Origin: Branchiostoma belcheri
Taxonomy: Eukaryota; Chordata; Leptocardii; Amphioxiformes; Branchiostomatidae
Direction: 5' to 3'
NCBI RefSeq assembly: GCF_001625305.1
Contig: NW_017802602.1
Location: forward strand, 1,389,359-1,453,358
Length of the DNA stretch: 64,000 bases
The position numbers were made by a program, and so were the translations under genes. Below are positions 22,501 to 35,900 of the stretch, in pieces (position 1 is the first letter of the stretch; every line of letters begins with the position of its first letter). Below the pieces are notes generated by a model. That model was not told the origin of the DNA and ran no database searches. It was given only the letters and a program-made list of their open reading frames with translations.

Positions 22501-25500
22501 GACGAAGTTGTCTGTTTTGAACCACAAAGGAGGCCGAAATTTACGTTGATCGAGCGGTCGGGCGCACATCGGCACTACGTAATGAGAAGCGCGAGCCGGT
22601 TCATAGCCGCCAAATGCGGCATGCTTTTGTGTTCTTTTAGCCTGTTTATTCCAAGAACGTTTAATTTCTCATACAACTCATTTTTTAATCATCAAAACCA
22701 TGTCTCTACTTGTGTACTGCGCCATTATTTTGAGTTTATTTCGACTGCGACACGGCGCTATCGCCGCTTCAACACGCCAAATGTGCCGCGAAAAAACACC
22801 GCATGGGATGATGGGATACTGCTACCCACGCCGCGTCCGCCATCTTTGTTTACTTCCCTGAACGCTAATGCGAGAGATCCCCGTCAACTATCGCAAATTT
22901 CCATGTAACCTACGGACATCGTGAGCTAAAAAGTCATTAACATTGAAATGAACAGTTTATTGTTGCATTCGTTACGATAATTTTCGTGTGCTAGCCGGAG
23001 TTTCTGAAAATTAAGCGATCGAAGCGATCCTTTGTGAATTGTGCTATCGACTGCTTTCATGACGATCGTCTGCATTTTTGTCTGTACGCTACTTGATTGA
23101 AGTTTTCCGTTAATCAAACTTTATTTTTTGCTACTTTCGTGATGTAAAAGTACGTACAGGCTGATGATTGTGCATGTATTCGTTGCTTGTTTTGTACGTA
23201 GCAAACGTAGCATAATTCGTTTATTCGTTCGAGTAGAGCCTGCCGATAGCACATGATGTCTAACGTATCGCGGCGTTCTTCCAGTCTTGGAAAAAACGAA
23301 AAAAATACGTGTGTACGTCAACGAAAAAATTAAAAGCAAATTTACCGATCTCAATAAAGTTCACTGTTTTTAATGCGTAAATGTGACTCGTGTTTGTATT
23401 CTTTGTGTCGTTATGTGTTCGATGCCCTGTCCACCCCCCACCCCCATAGTTTCAATGAAGGCCGAGAGTTTGAGCCTCAGAGTCTCTTAATCGGAAAGGC
23501 CGGGTATTTGAAAAAAATGTGCTGACAAATTGGCTTTTCAAATAAGCGGCTTCTACTGTATCTACAAAACATTATTGATACACCTGAGGAGAGGGAATGA
23601 GAGAGTTAGGAATGGATGGATGAGAGATGAATTGAGTTCTTCTGCTTCAGCTCAACCTCCTGGGACACCAGCTTTGCCTTCAGGTCATCTACCTGGGGAG
23701 AGAGAAGAAAAGTGGGAGTGAATGAGGGAATGAAGTAATGCTTCAGCTCTACCTCCTGGGACGCCAGCTTGGCCTTCAGGTCATCCACCTGGGAGAAAAG
23801 AGTGAGGGAAGGAGGGAATGAATGAGTGAATAAAGTAATGCTTCTGTCAATCAGCTCCACCTCTTGGGACGCCAGCTTGGCCTTCAGGTCATCCACCTGG
23901 GGAGGGGGGGGGGAGAAAAGTGGGAGTGAATGAGGGAATGAATGCCTATTGAGTGGAGTGAATGAAGTAATGCTTCAGCTCTACCTCCTGGGATGCCAGC
24001 TTGGCCTTCACATCATCCACCTGGGGGGATGAGTGAGTGAATGAATGAAGGGGAGATGTTAGGAATGAATGGATAAGAGAGAAAATGAGTTCTTCTGCTT
24101 CAGCTCAACCTCCTGCAATGCCAGCTTGGCCTTCAGGTCATCCACCTGAGGGGGAGAGAGTGAGGGAATGAATGAGTGAATGAAAGGGGTCAGGAGGGAT
24201 TGAGAGAGTTAGGGATGGATAAGAGAGAAAATGAGTTCTTCTGCTTCAGCTCCACCTCCTGCGACGCCAGCTTCGCCTTCAGGTCATCCACCTGGGGAGG
24301 GGGGGGGGAAAAGGTGAATGAGACAGAAATAAAGCTTGGCCTTCAGATCAACAACCTCAGTTCAGTCCAGTTCAGTTTCATCTAAAATGTCACATACACA
24401 ATGTCACATGAAAATCTCAGATTTTTACACTATCAATGCCTTCAGGTTGTCCACCTGAGAGAAAAGAGTGAGTGAACGAGGGACTGAATGAGTGAATGAA
24501 GTTAGTGCTTCAGCTCCACCTCCTGGGACGCCAGCTTAGCCTTCAGGTCATCCACCTGGGGGGAGAGAGTGAGGGAATGAATGAGTGAATGAAAGGGGGC
24601 GGGAGGGATTGAGAGAGTTAGGGATGGATGAGAGAGAATGAGTTCTTCAGCTTCAGCTCCACCTCCTGGGACGCAAGCTTGGCCTTCAGGTCATCCACCT
24701 GGGGAGGGGGGGAACGAGAGATTTACGAATGGATAAAAATGAGTTCTTATGCTTCAGCTCCACCTCCTGATTGACCTTATTTGTTTGTAGAAGATGAGGA
24801 AGAAGACACAGAGCAAAAGCGTTTTGTTTCCTTCTGCGAAGATGCACATAAAGCTTAACCTTCAGGTCATCCACTTGGGAGAAGAGAGTGAGGGAATGAG
24901 GGAATGAATGAGTGAATACAGACTTCAGCTCCACCTCCTGGGATGCCAGCTTGGCCTTCAGGTCATCCACCTAAGGGGGGAGGGGGGGAGAAAGGAGTGA
25001 GTGAATGAGGGAATGAATGAGTGAATGAAGTAAATCATGCATCTTGTGGGGTCATGTGGCATAACAGCAGAGTGTTCGGCTTGGAACCAAGCGGCCCCGG
25101 TTTGAATCCTGCCATGTCACCGATCTTGTGTACTTAGGAAAGACACTTTATACGACTTTCCTGGATGGAGGCCTGGCAAACCCCATCTTTCTATTAGCCA
25201 CAAAAGGCAGCAAAATCTTCGTTGAAGGCAACTTACTCCTATACAAAGTTGTTGCTGATCACTGATAAAAATCAAGTCAAATGACTCCTTAAAAGTTTTA
25301 CTGCAACTTAATTGTTTTCTTTGCCTTTCTTCACCTTCAAGGTCTTGATTAGATGAGATACATCACATCAAGTTTGGGTGGCCTTACACGGAAGGCCTGG
25401 CATTTTCAGACAAAAGTAAAGATTGACTGCAGCTGTACCTGTGCTGCAGTACTCTGCAGCTTCTGCAGCCCGTTCTCCAGGCGTTCCATCTTGCCCTGCA

Positions 25501-28500
25501 GCTCCCTGCCCTTCTGGTTTTAAGGACTGTGTTTTGGGTGGCCTTAGAAGGCCAGAAATTTCAGACAAAAGTAAATAAGATACTCTGCAGTCGTACCTGT
25601 GCTGCAGTACTCTGCAGCTTCTGCAGCCCGTTCTCCAGGCGTTCCATCTTGCCCTGCAGCTCCTTGCCCTTCTTGCGCAGCAGGTTCTGGTACAGGATGA
25701 TCTGCTCCAGGAAGGACTTGGGCGTGGTGTAGTTGTAGCGGCGCTCGTTCTGCAGGTACACGCGGGACATCTCGTTCACGCTGGTGTGCACGTACGCCAT
25801 GAACTCAGCTACAGAAGACTTCACCTCGTTCTGGAACAGATTAAGTTTCAGGTTTAGAAATTAGAAGACTGTGTTTTAATTTGAAACACCTACATGCGTT
25901 ACAGAAGGTTGGTCAGTATCAAGGATGAACCAGTGGCTGATAGCTGCAGATATTATATGCACCATCATAATGATAATTCCTATATATAGCTCTGTTCCTT
26001 GCTTCAACTTTTTTCTGGTAAAATAGTGTACAAGACTACAACAACAAATTTCTCCTCTGGCCTCTTAGTGTCACTGACAAAAGGTTGTGGATGCTACCTG
26101 TAACGTTTGACCGTTTCCAAAATCATATCCAGTTGCTTGAGTGACTGTTTTTTGGCGTATCTTTTACATGGATGTCTAACCTTCATCGACGTACAAGACT
26201 ACAACATTTGCTGCACAAAGCTGGGAAGACTGGTTGAACTTACAGGGATTAAGTGTCAGGGATAAAGCAGTTGCTGATAGACCTCATATTATAATATTCT
26301 TTATTTCTCGTTCAGTCTGCTGCTTTAGCTTTTTTTCTGAAGCTGAGAAGACTGGTTGTACTTACAGGTATTCCCTCGGTCTCTCCCAGGAACCTGTTGC
26401 TGACGGATCTGAGAGCCTCCTGAGGCCACTCGTGGAACCAGTCGATACAGGTGCAGTTCACCACGGCGGGGAACTTACGGCTGCGCACACGCAGGGTGGT
26501 GCCAACGGGGGAGAAACACAGAACAACCTGCAGGGAGAGAGGAGTTTGTTCTTAAAATTCTTAATCTTAAATATATTTAACTTTAAATATTAATAATAAA
26601 ATTTCTGTAATTTTAAAATTGTACATTTGTAAATGATGCCATTGTATATCTGACTGTTTCTCTAAGGGTTTCTGATCCTCCATGAAATTTGTTCTTTTTT
26701 GTCGTACTGACGGAGGAAAAGCACAGCACAACCTGGGGAGGGAAGAGTTCTTTTGTTAAACGTATCCAATGGAACACTTTATATTCGTGATGCAGGTGCA
26801 GTTCACCACGGTGGGGAACTTACGGCTACGCACACGCAGGGTGGTGCCAACAGGGGAGAAGCACAGAACAACCTGGGGGAGGGGGGAGACAAATTTGTTT
26901 TCTTAATCTTTTCTTAAAGGTATCCAATGCAATTTCAGGACAGAACAAACGTACTGTAAATCACGTTCTATTCGCGGTAGCAAAATTGGTCTGAGAAAAA
27001 TGGACACATGTATGGGACTATATTTTCGCGGTGGTGGCAGGTGCAGAAGAAAGAAAGTTGGTGAACTATCTATTTGCCACAATGATAAATTTGCAGTACA
27101 GAAGTGGCTGCAAAAACCACAAATTTAAAAGTAGCACGAATATAAACTTTATTCACATTAATCTGGAGGAGAAAATCAGTCTGATATTGACATTTACTGC
27201 CATTTTTCAGCACATTTTGGTTATCATTTCATGTGTGAAAACATGCTACGTATGTAGCTCTTCTAATTGTTTAATCCTACCTTGAGGTTTTTCCTGACTC
27301 TGTCGATGAAGAATTTCCAGCAGTTTTCCCTGGAGTCCAGCAGACCCATGCCCTTCACTTCATTACGGACACCTAAAATGCAGGAAAATAGGCAAATGTA
27401 GGACAATACATTGTACACCAGGGCTCAAAGTTCATTTTTGGGAATAGGTGCACTGATACACCCAACCTCAAAAATTGGGTGCACAAAATTTCAGCAAATA
27501 TATGTTTCATTTCTAAAGAAAAGTGACTTTATTATTTTTCTGACACTTAGAATATGCTGTATAGTACTATGCATCTAACATAAATAAAACTATGAAAATA
27601 TTTGGGTGCACTTGTGCACCCACTAAAAAAATTTGGGTACACCAAGGTGCATATGCACCCAGCATTTCAAGGGCTGTACATTGTAATATAACTTATCGAT
27701 ATCATATACATTTTTCAACCACAAGTTTCCAAATTAGTTTCATAGTTCGTTCCTCCAGATCTGTTCAACACTCCTTAATACCAAGAATTTAGTTGCTAAT
27801 ATGACACAAATGGCTACATTGGCTGTGCAGAATTTCAGTGTTGTTACACTCTTACATGTGTCAATCCCTTGATTGCTACAGTGGCACAAAACTCAGCAGC
27901 TGAATGAGCAATCTACTATACTGTGTACTGTGCATACATTTTTTTCACTAACTCTATGACATTTCCACTAATTAAAGTCATCATTGTGACAGGTCTATCT
28001 GTCTGTGGGTGCTTTACAATGAAGGACACACATCTGTACATTATGAATGTTACAGCAAGGCTGAGTGGCTGGCTACAAATTTGCTACACCTCCTACCCAG
28101 CTACCAGCTACAGCAATCACCTCTGAGACAATACATACATTGTAAATAAGCTCCTCTGTTTAAGTCTTTGGAAGAGAGCATGCAGAAATGTTAACATTTA
28201 TTAGAAACCATACTTCAAACATTATCTTGGGCTAAAGCTAGCTCATCTGAAATATCTCAGTCTCTTATGTAGTTAGCAAACATGATTTCAGCACCAAGGA
28301 CAAGGACAATATGTAGCTTATTTGAAAGGTTTCAGTAGATTGTTCATTGAAGATAGCAAACATAGTTTCAGCACCAAGGACAGGGACCAAGATCTAATAT
28401 ACCTTAAACATGGTCATGTGCTAAGGCTAGCTTATCTAAAAGATTTCAGTGGATTGTTTTATGTAGATGGCAAAAATTATTTCAGCACCAAGAACAGGTA

Positions 28501-31500
28501 CAAGGATAGTGCTATCAGTATTTAATACACTTCAAACAGGGTCATGTGCTTATCTGAAAGATTTCAATTACTGTAGATTGTCTTAGATAGACAGCAAACA
28601 TGATATCAGCACTAGGGACAGGGACAATGGAACCAATCTTGTTATCTTTTTCAAAAATGGGCCTGTGCTAAGGCTAGTAGATTGTCTTATGTAGATAGCA
28701 AACATGATTTCAGCACCAGGGACAGGGACAATAACAATGTCATCAATCTAATATGTTAATGCTTAGATTTGACAAGACACACTGAGAAGTCTTCTAACCT
28801 CCTATGATGTTTTCGACCTCATCATCCGGCAGCAGCTCGGCGATCTCTCCGGTGGACAGCAGATCGTTGATGAGCACGAGGAAACGTTCGTCCGGGACTT
28901 GGGCGTCCGTCATCAGGAACATGGTCCCGATGTTCTTCAGACCTGCCTTGATGTACAGGGCTCCAATGTCCAGCTGCATGGGAAACAAGAATTCACAGAT
29001 TTTAGACCCCCATGAAACCTTCTTGTCTACAAGACAAGAATTCAGACATTTCAGACCTCTATGAAACCGGTGCAAAAGCTGAATTGCATAGAGTGCTAGC
29101 TTTGTAACCTGAAGGTCGTGAGAACAAACCCAGGCCAGGTCATACCAAAGACTTTAAAAATGGAACATACTTTCTCTGCTTAGCACTCAGCATCTATGAG
29201 AAAGAGTATGGGAAGGTCAAACACAAAACACTATCAGCAAGCGAGCCCCCTGCTGTAGTGCTTGCACAACTGTGTGGCCCAATGACTTTTCCAAAAACAT
29301 ATCCAGTTGCTTGAGTAACTGCTTTTTAGCATATCATTTTACCTGGATGTCTAACCTTCACCGACGTAGAAGAGGTACTTTCTTTGGAAAGGAAGAAACA
29401 GCAAAAACACTATATTTTCCTTCTGAGGAGGTAAGCATGAATGACCCACCTTGAGATCAGGGATGCCGTAGCCCTTCCTGAGGGTGATCTGGAAGACCTC
29501 CAGGCTGCTGATGAAGGCAGCCAGACGGGACAGACTCTGCTTGCCACTGCCTCCCACTCCCACCAGCAGGGCGTTACCTCGTGGTGACTCCAGGATACGG
29601 TTGATACGGCATCTACGGGAATAGGGAATAATTAAGACTGGGTTTAACCTAGATTCTGATTTACAGAAGCTAAAAAGAAAATTTTTAAAGAAAAAATAGA
29701 AACTAAAACTGTAATTTATTTCATTTAAACAAGGATTCAATCTTTCATATTATATAGAAAGAAAGACTAAGGAGTTTTTTTGCAATTCAAACAATTCTGT
29801 AGTGCACTGTTAGTAATACACTGGAAATTCATATTCCAGAGGTCCCCATAACCACTATGAAATAATACCATTATTTTCAAGACTGGTATATATGTTGCAC
29901 CATTGTGATCTACAATTATGCAATACAAACAGGTGACTAAAAACCAGCCCAAACATTTTAAGATTTGCAGTGCTACAAGATCTTAGACCTTAAGTTCTTC
30001 TTTGCCTACAGAATGGCAGTACTACAAGTATGTTATATGAACCGGTTTACCTGTTATCCACACACAAACAAACAAACAAACAGACTCACATGTGCTGCAT
30101 GGCGTCCTCGAACAGCACCAGGTTCATGGCAGCGTTGATTTCGTTGTAGTTGTCGAGCGCCTCGGTCAGCAGCTTGTTTAGCTCATCCCAGGACGGCACA
30201 GGCATGTACTTGGGGTCACCGATACCCGTGGCAAAGTGGCAGTACATGTTCGGCTGTCTCTTGATGTCGTCCTCATTCATGTCCTGCAAAATTTTACCAT
30301 GGCAATGGGGTTACTTTTACTGCAAACTGTTTGATCAGGTTGCTTAATAATTATTCAGTTTATTGCAAATTCCTGCCCAAAAGGCTAATAATGCATATAA
30401 GTTATAACAAGCCTTGGAAAACATTGAAACATGGTACAAAATAACTGGTCTGAAGTCATCATCATTTTACATCAAAGCTATAGTATTTTTTGTATCATTC
30501 CCTTTCTTCACAGACTTTTTGCTATCCTGTAGACATAGAGGCACCACACAATCATTATAATATTATACAGTGCAAACAAAACAGCATGTACGCTATCAGG
30601 CCAAATAAAGTGACACTGAATTCTATTGACCAATGGGTTAGTGACTACAAACCTATTGCAGTGTGAAAAAATATGGCATACAATTGCCTTAAAAATAATG
30701 GACATTTTTCCTGCGTGCAGGCTGTGCACATGTCATGACCACTATTTATTAATTATTTCTCTAGTGACATTTGAATGCGTGGCAGCTTGCTAGCAGCAAG
30801 TGCAGTGGATGACCCAATATAAGTGTACCTCTTCAGTCACTCCCTTTACACATTCAGCAATACAGGGGGAAAAACAATGATCTTCGATGTCAACATTTGC
30901 AACATTAGAGAGAACGCAAAAAGGCAATATTCATAGATGTACAACAAATCTAGTAGAATATTCAAATTTGCATTGGATCTCTCTACTAGAAAATGGAAAG
31001 AACACTAAATCTAGGACCTGGTGTTATACCCTATGAAAAAATTGTTTTAGAACAAGACCAATTCTGGGTGTTATACATTTTGTACATGTGGTTACATGTT
31101 TAACTTTGATACTTTAAACTTCTTTTGGAACAAGAACACTTCTAGGTGCTACTATACATGACATTGTATATATATACCTGCCTACTGATATTTTAAAGAC
31201 GTCATCATTTGGGCAAACCTTTAAGTCATGTACGTACCTCAAAGTACTTCTTGGCATAGTCGACCTGGAGCTTGGCGAAGGCCTCCATGTCCTTGTCTTC
31301 GATGAGTTTGTCCCCGTAGACTCTGGAGGCCTCGTGTAGCCAGAGTCTGACCAGGTCCAGAGGTGCCTTCACACAGTCTGGCATGGAGAACAACATGCCC
31401 TGGGGGAGGGGGGGGGGTAGGAGAAAAGTCTGTCTTAAATTTCATTGATAAAGGACAATGTTTCACACAATTTGTTGTTTTTTTACTCTACAAAAACAAC

Positions 31501-32902
31501 AGCAACAGCAAGATTCTTTTCAGGGAACAAAATAACTCTTCCCTTGTCTACCTAACAGGTAAAATGCTGCAATTTAGTTTGCTTCTAAGTTTTTGACTGT
31601 CATCTGATCTTTTTTCAGTGTTTGTCAGCAGAGCTAGCACTTTGGCTTGAGTATGTTAGGCAAGGTGTAACAAGTTGTTCAGTGGAATATAGCTAGCTGC
31701 CGCCGCCCTGTGTGCCTGCAAAGCTGGTGTGTTAAGCCAAAGGGCAGTTATACCAGCTATTCAGATACCCTAGCTGTACTAAGGTCTTTTATACCACAGC
31801 TACATGTATACCAATCAATAAACATTCAAACAAAGATGCAGCTTTAATTCCCACCTGGAAGATGTTGGACAGGTCCCTCAGGTTGAAAACATAGTGGAAC
31901 TTGATGGCGGTCGGCAGGAAGGAGGCGGTGATTTTGGAGTGCAATCCAAGCGCTGCATTGACCAACGTTCCGGCAGCCTTCTGTACCGAGTTGGCAAAAC
32001 CTGGTGACAAGGTGATCTTGTGGTTAGAGTAATTCTGAACGTTATGGGTTCTAATCCCTAGCAGGCCCCAATGTTCTGCCCTTGGGAAAGGCACTACATT
32101 TTGTATTTTCTCACTCAACCAAATTACAGGTTAAGATGAGTACATCCAATCATATTGTGGAACGCTCTTCCACCTGACACATGGGCAGCTCCATCATTGT
32201 TCTCCTTAAAAACTAAAGCCTCCTTTAAAACTGAACCTCCCTTGAGGATCTGTTTTCCGTTCAAGTCAGTACCTAAAATTCTCCACTTAACAAATATACT
32301 GTAACAGTTACAATCTTATTTGTAGCACTGCCAGGCTAAATGCAAAGTATGACATGTGTCAATTATTATGTGAATAACCAACTGTGTGTAACTATTTCTT
32401 CGCCGGGCTAGTCCTTGACAATAGCTTTATGCATGCTAGTTAGGCAGTCTTGTCTGTACATGTTGTAATTTCTGAACGAATAAATAAATAACCGAATTTA
32501 AAATCAAACAAACCGTTCTGTGTAAGATGCTGCGCCAGGATCTGTGTGTAGATGTGCTGCAGCGCGTCCAGCCCGGGGAAACTGAGCGCGAAGACGCAGA
32601 AGTGTCGCTGCAGCCGAGGGTTGATGGTGAAGCTTCCAGCCGTGGGGTTCATGCAGGCCACGTACTGGCAGTTGTGCACGTCTTTTAGACTCAGCTTAAC
32701 ACGGTCATACCAGTGGCTGTAGTCCATGTGCTGGCGGATCAAGGTGTGTGGCTAGAGAAAGGGGAAACGACAAAATTTCATGTAACGATCATGAAAGTTC
32801 ATCTTCAGGTTTAAGGCTTGACCCGGTCGTACCAGCGGCTGTAGTCCATGTGTCGTCGGATTAGCGTGTGTGGCTATAGGGGAGGGGAAACAACGTCAAA
32901 TA

Positions 32903-32940
<38 letters not shown>

Positions 32941-35900
32941 ACAATCATGAAAGTTCATCTTCAGGCTAGGCTTTTGAGCAATTAACAACATGTGAGGTAA
33001 TGTAATTCTGAAGACTGTACGATTACTGTCACAGTAATAAACCTGTTTTATCTTTCCAATCAAGTTATAAATTATTACAGTGTCAAAAACAATGGCTGTC
33101 AAAAACAATGGCTAACAACAAAACAGTGCCTCACAGTTCACAGAAAGCACAACTGACCTGCACAGTGAAGTAGGTGTCCACCTCCGGCATGTTCATGTCA
33201 TCGATGAAGTAGATGAGTCTCTTGTTGCCGGGTGGGCCATAGTTACGGCCGGCCTTCTTCTCCAGAGGCTTCTCTAGTACAGCTGTAGAGGGGGGGGGGA
33301 GAAAAGAGATCAAGCATGAGATTATGTCTACCAGATACCTTTGACCCAGTGTTGACATCACACTTCAAAGAAGCCACATGACAAGCCTCACTGGGTCAGT
33401 CTACTGAGGAAGACCAGAGTGACTGGTCAAAAGCTCTAGGTGAGAGAACTTTTTGTGTTGGATTGAAAGTTTTAACTTTAAGCATGAGTTTATGTTGTTG
33501 ATGAAGTAGATGAGTCTCTTGTTGCCGGGTGGGCCATAGTTACAGCCAGCCTTCTTTTCCAGAGGCTTCTCAAGAACAGCTGTGGGGGAGGTTTTGTTAA
33601 TAAAATCTTTAGACACACAGGCTTCGTTGTTAACAGAAATATTATAATAGACCAAAGACTAAGGTCCATTTTTTACCATTTTGCAAAAATAAGCAAATTC
33701 ATATTTGGCAGGGATGACATTTTTGTTATCCTGCCCGCAATTGTTCAATAACTTCAAGTGTTTGTGACTTGATTTTTATGACATTATGATGATATAACTG
33801 TTTTCTGACAATTTCATCTACTTATTGTGGGAGAGGAACGGTTATGGGGCACTGTAACAGAAGCTTTGTTGTCTTACTGATTATCCTTGTAAAAACTTCT
33901 AAAAAAACTCTCAAACTTAGATCATATAATATCACTGACAGGGAAAAGACATCACAAAACAAAAAATGGAAGCATAAGTCACGTACTTTGCAGCATAGCA
34001 GATGTTGTGTAGAAGTTGAACGGAACGTTGGCCACCATGTAGTCCTCGCTGAGGCTGTTGAGCTTGTCACCGACCAGTACAGACTTGCCGAGGCCAGCGT
34101 TCCCGACCAGCATGACCGGGCGCCGGTTCACCATCAGCATGTCCATGAAGTACCGGATACGCGTGGTTTCTGCCGTATGCACAAGGACAGCCTGCACATG
34201 GGGAGACAAACGTTAGGCAACAGTCATTAATGAAAGTTTTGTTTTTTTATGTAGATTTAACTTTTCTTAGAGCTTTTCAATGGCAGTATATGTACTAATG
34301 ACTTTTCAGTAACAACTTGGAAGGAAACAGTTTTTTTTTCATTTAAAAAATATACCAGACAAGTTAAAAGATCTATTTTTGTAAGTTACAGCTTAATATT
34401 TATCTATTTGTTAGAATTGCAAACATAACAGCTTAATATGAGCATTTGGATAAATTCTGAAAAATTGGAAAAAAGTCTCTGGCACACAATTGTGCTAATG
34501 TGGGAGGGATGTAAACATGTAGAAAATATCCTTGCAATCCTCTTCATTTGTATTTGTCTAATTCGACAGTAGCCAAGGTATTGAAAGGAATGAGCCCCAA
34601 GCTATCCCAACTGTGGAATAATTAAGACTAAAGGCAAGATGAGAAGAGACATTAAGAGACAGCTGACCTGTAGCGGGATGTCCGGGTCCAGCTCGAACTT
34701 GGCCACCTTGTCCTGCCAGGGGAGGAACTTCTTCGTCTCGGGGTCGATGAAGTAGTCGAACACGGTGCCCTGCGAGGGGAACTTCACCGTCTTAAACTCC
34801 GTGGCCCACCATTTACTGAACTCCACACGATAGTCTGTCAGCTACGGGAGAGAGAGAGAAATGTCCGTGAGTAGTTTCATCAGGTTGGTAAGATACTGAG
34901 TAAAGAGACAAGCAAGTCTTTTATTCAGCCGACGTTTCGCACGTTTGGGAACGCATTGTAGACACATTTCCCTGTAATCCAATCACGCATATGTGTAAAT
35001 CTCTGCTGCAATGCAATGTGAACCAGTCAGAATTGCTCTGAGGAAGGTGACAGATGGTCACCGAAACAAAGTCTTAATAAAAGACTTGGTTGTGTAACAA
35101 GAGTCTCTTTGCTCACTGTTTAAAGCTATCTATTGACAATGCCCCTACTGTACTTGGTGACAGTGAGTTCCACTCTGCGATAGTTCTAGGAAAGAACAAG
35201 TTTTTTAACACCTAAATCCTGAAGGCAATGACCCACCTGGTCCTGGAACAACGACCCTCCAAAAGCCCAGACGGCCGCGAAGACAAAGTAGAGCTCGTAC
35301 AGTTCCTTGTTGCAGTCAGGTGGAGTGTTCTCAGGTGTGAGCAGACACTCCAGCAGGTGGCACAACATCTGCACCATGCTCATCTCTGGGATTGGGATGA
35401 TCTTCTTAAACCTAAAGGCAAAAGCATGGCAAAACTTAATAACAGGCCTCAAGCATTTATCAACTTATCATTTCTTACTGTTCAAAAGTTTTTGACCAAT
35501 TCTAAATGATTATTGTACCATTAATATTAATAACAATTCTTAATTGGAAAGGAAACCTTTGGTCATCTATTTATTCAATTTAATTAATTATCAATGTACA
35601 TTTGTGCTTTGCTTGCTCTATTTTTTATGTGTTCAAATCTAGTGATTCAGAGCAGTGGGTGGGTGACTATGAACCAAACTAGGCACCCCTGTGCTGCATG
35701 AAATTGGCTAAGCTAACTACTATAATTAGTAAGTACTAACTAAACGCTAACAGTGTAGCAGGCTAACTCTATGTCAGCCACCACTACCACACCACTGGTA
35801 CCTGCTTTGCCTGATCCTTTAGTTGTATCAAGTAGCAGATGGAAACGTCAGTCATAAACATCAGTAAAGTTACAAGCCTTAAAACACATCTAGACCCATG

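Noticed and set aside
22369..22908. 179-codon plus-strand frame as a transposase gene
   Set aside because: No DDE motif, helix-turn-helix or other recognisable domain; it lies inside a non-autonomous element and may be chance.
23620..24980. Additional coding exons of the dynein stalk
   Set aside because: Each copy has an acceptor but no donor before the frame or homology ends, and the normal exon already gives a complete family-length stalk.
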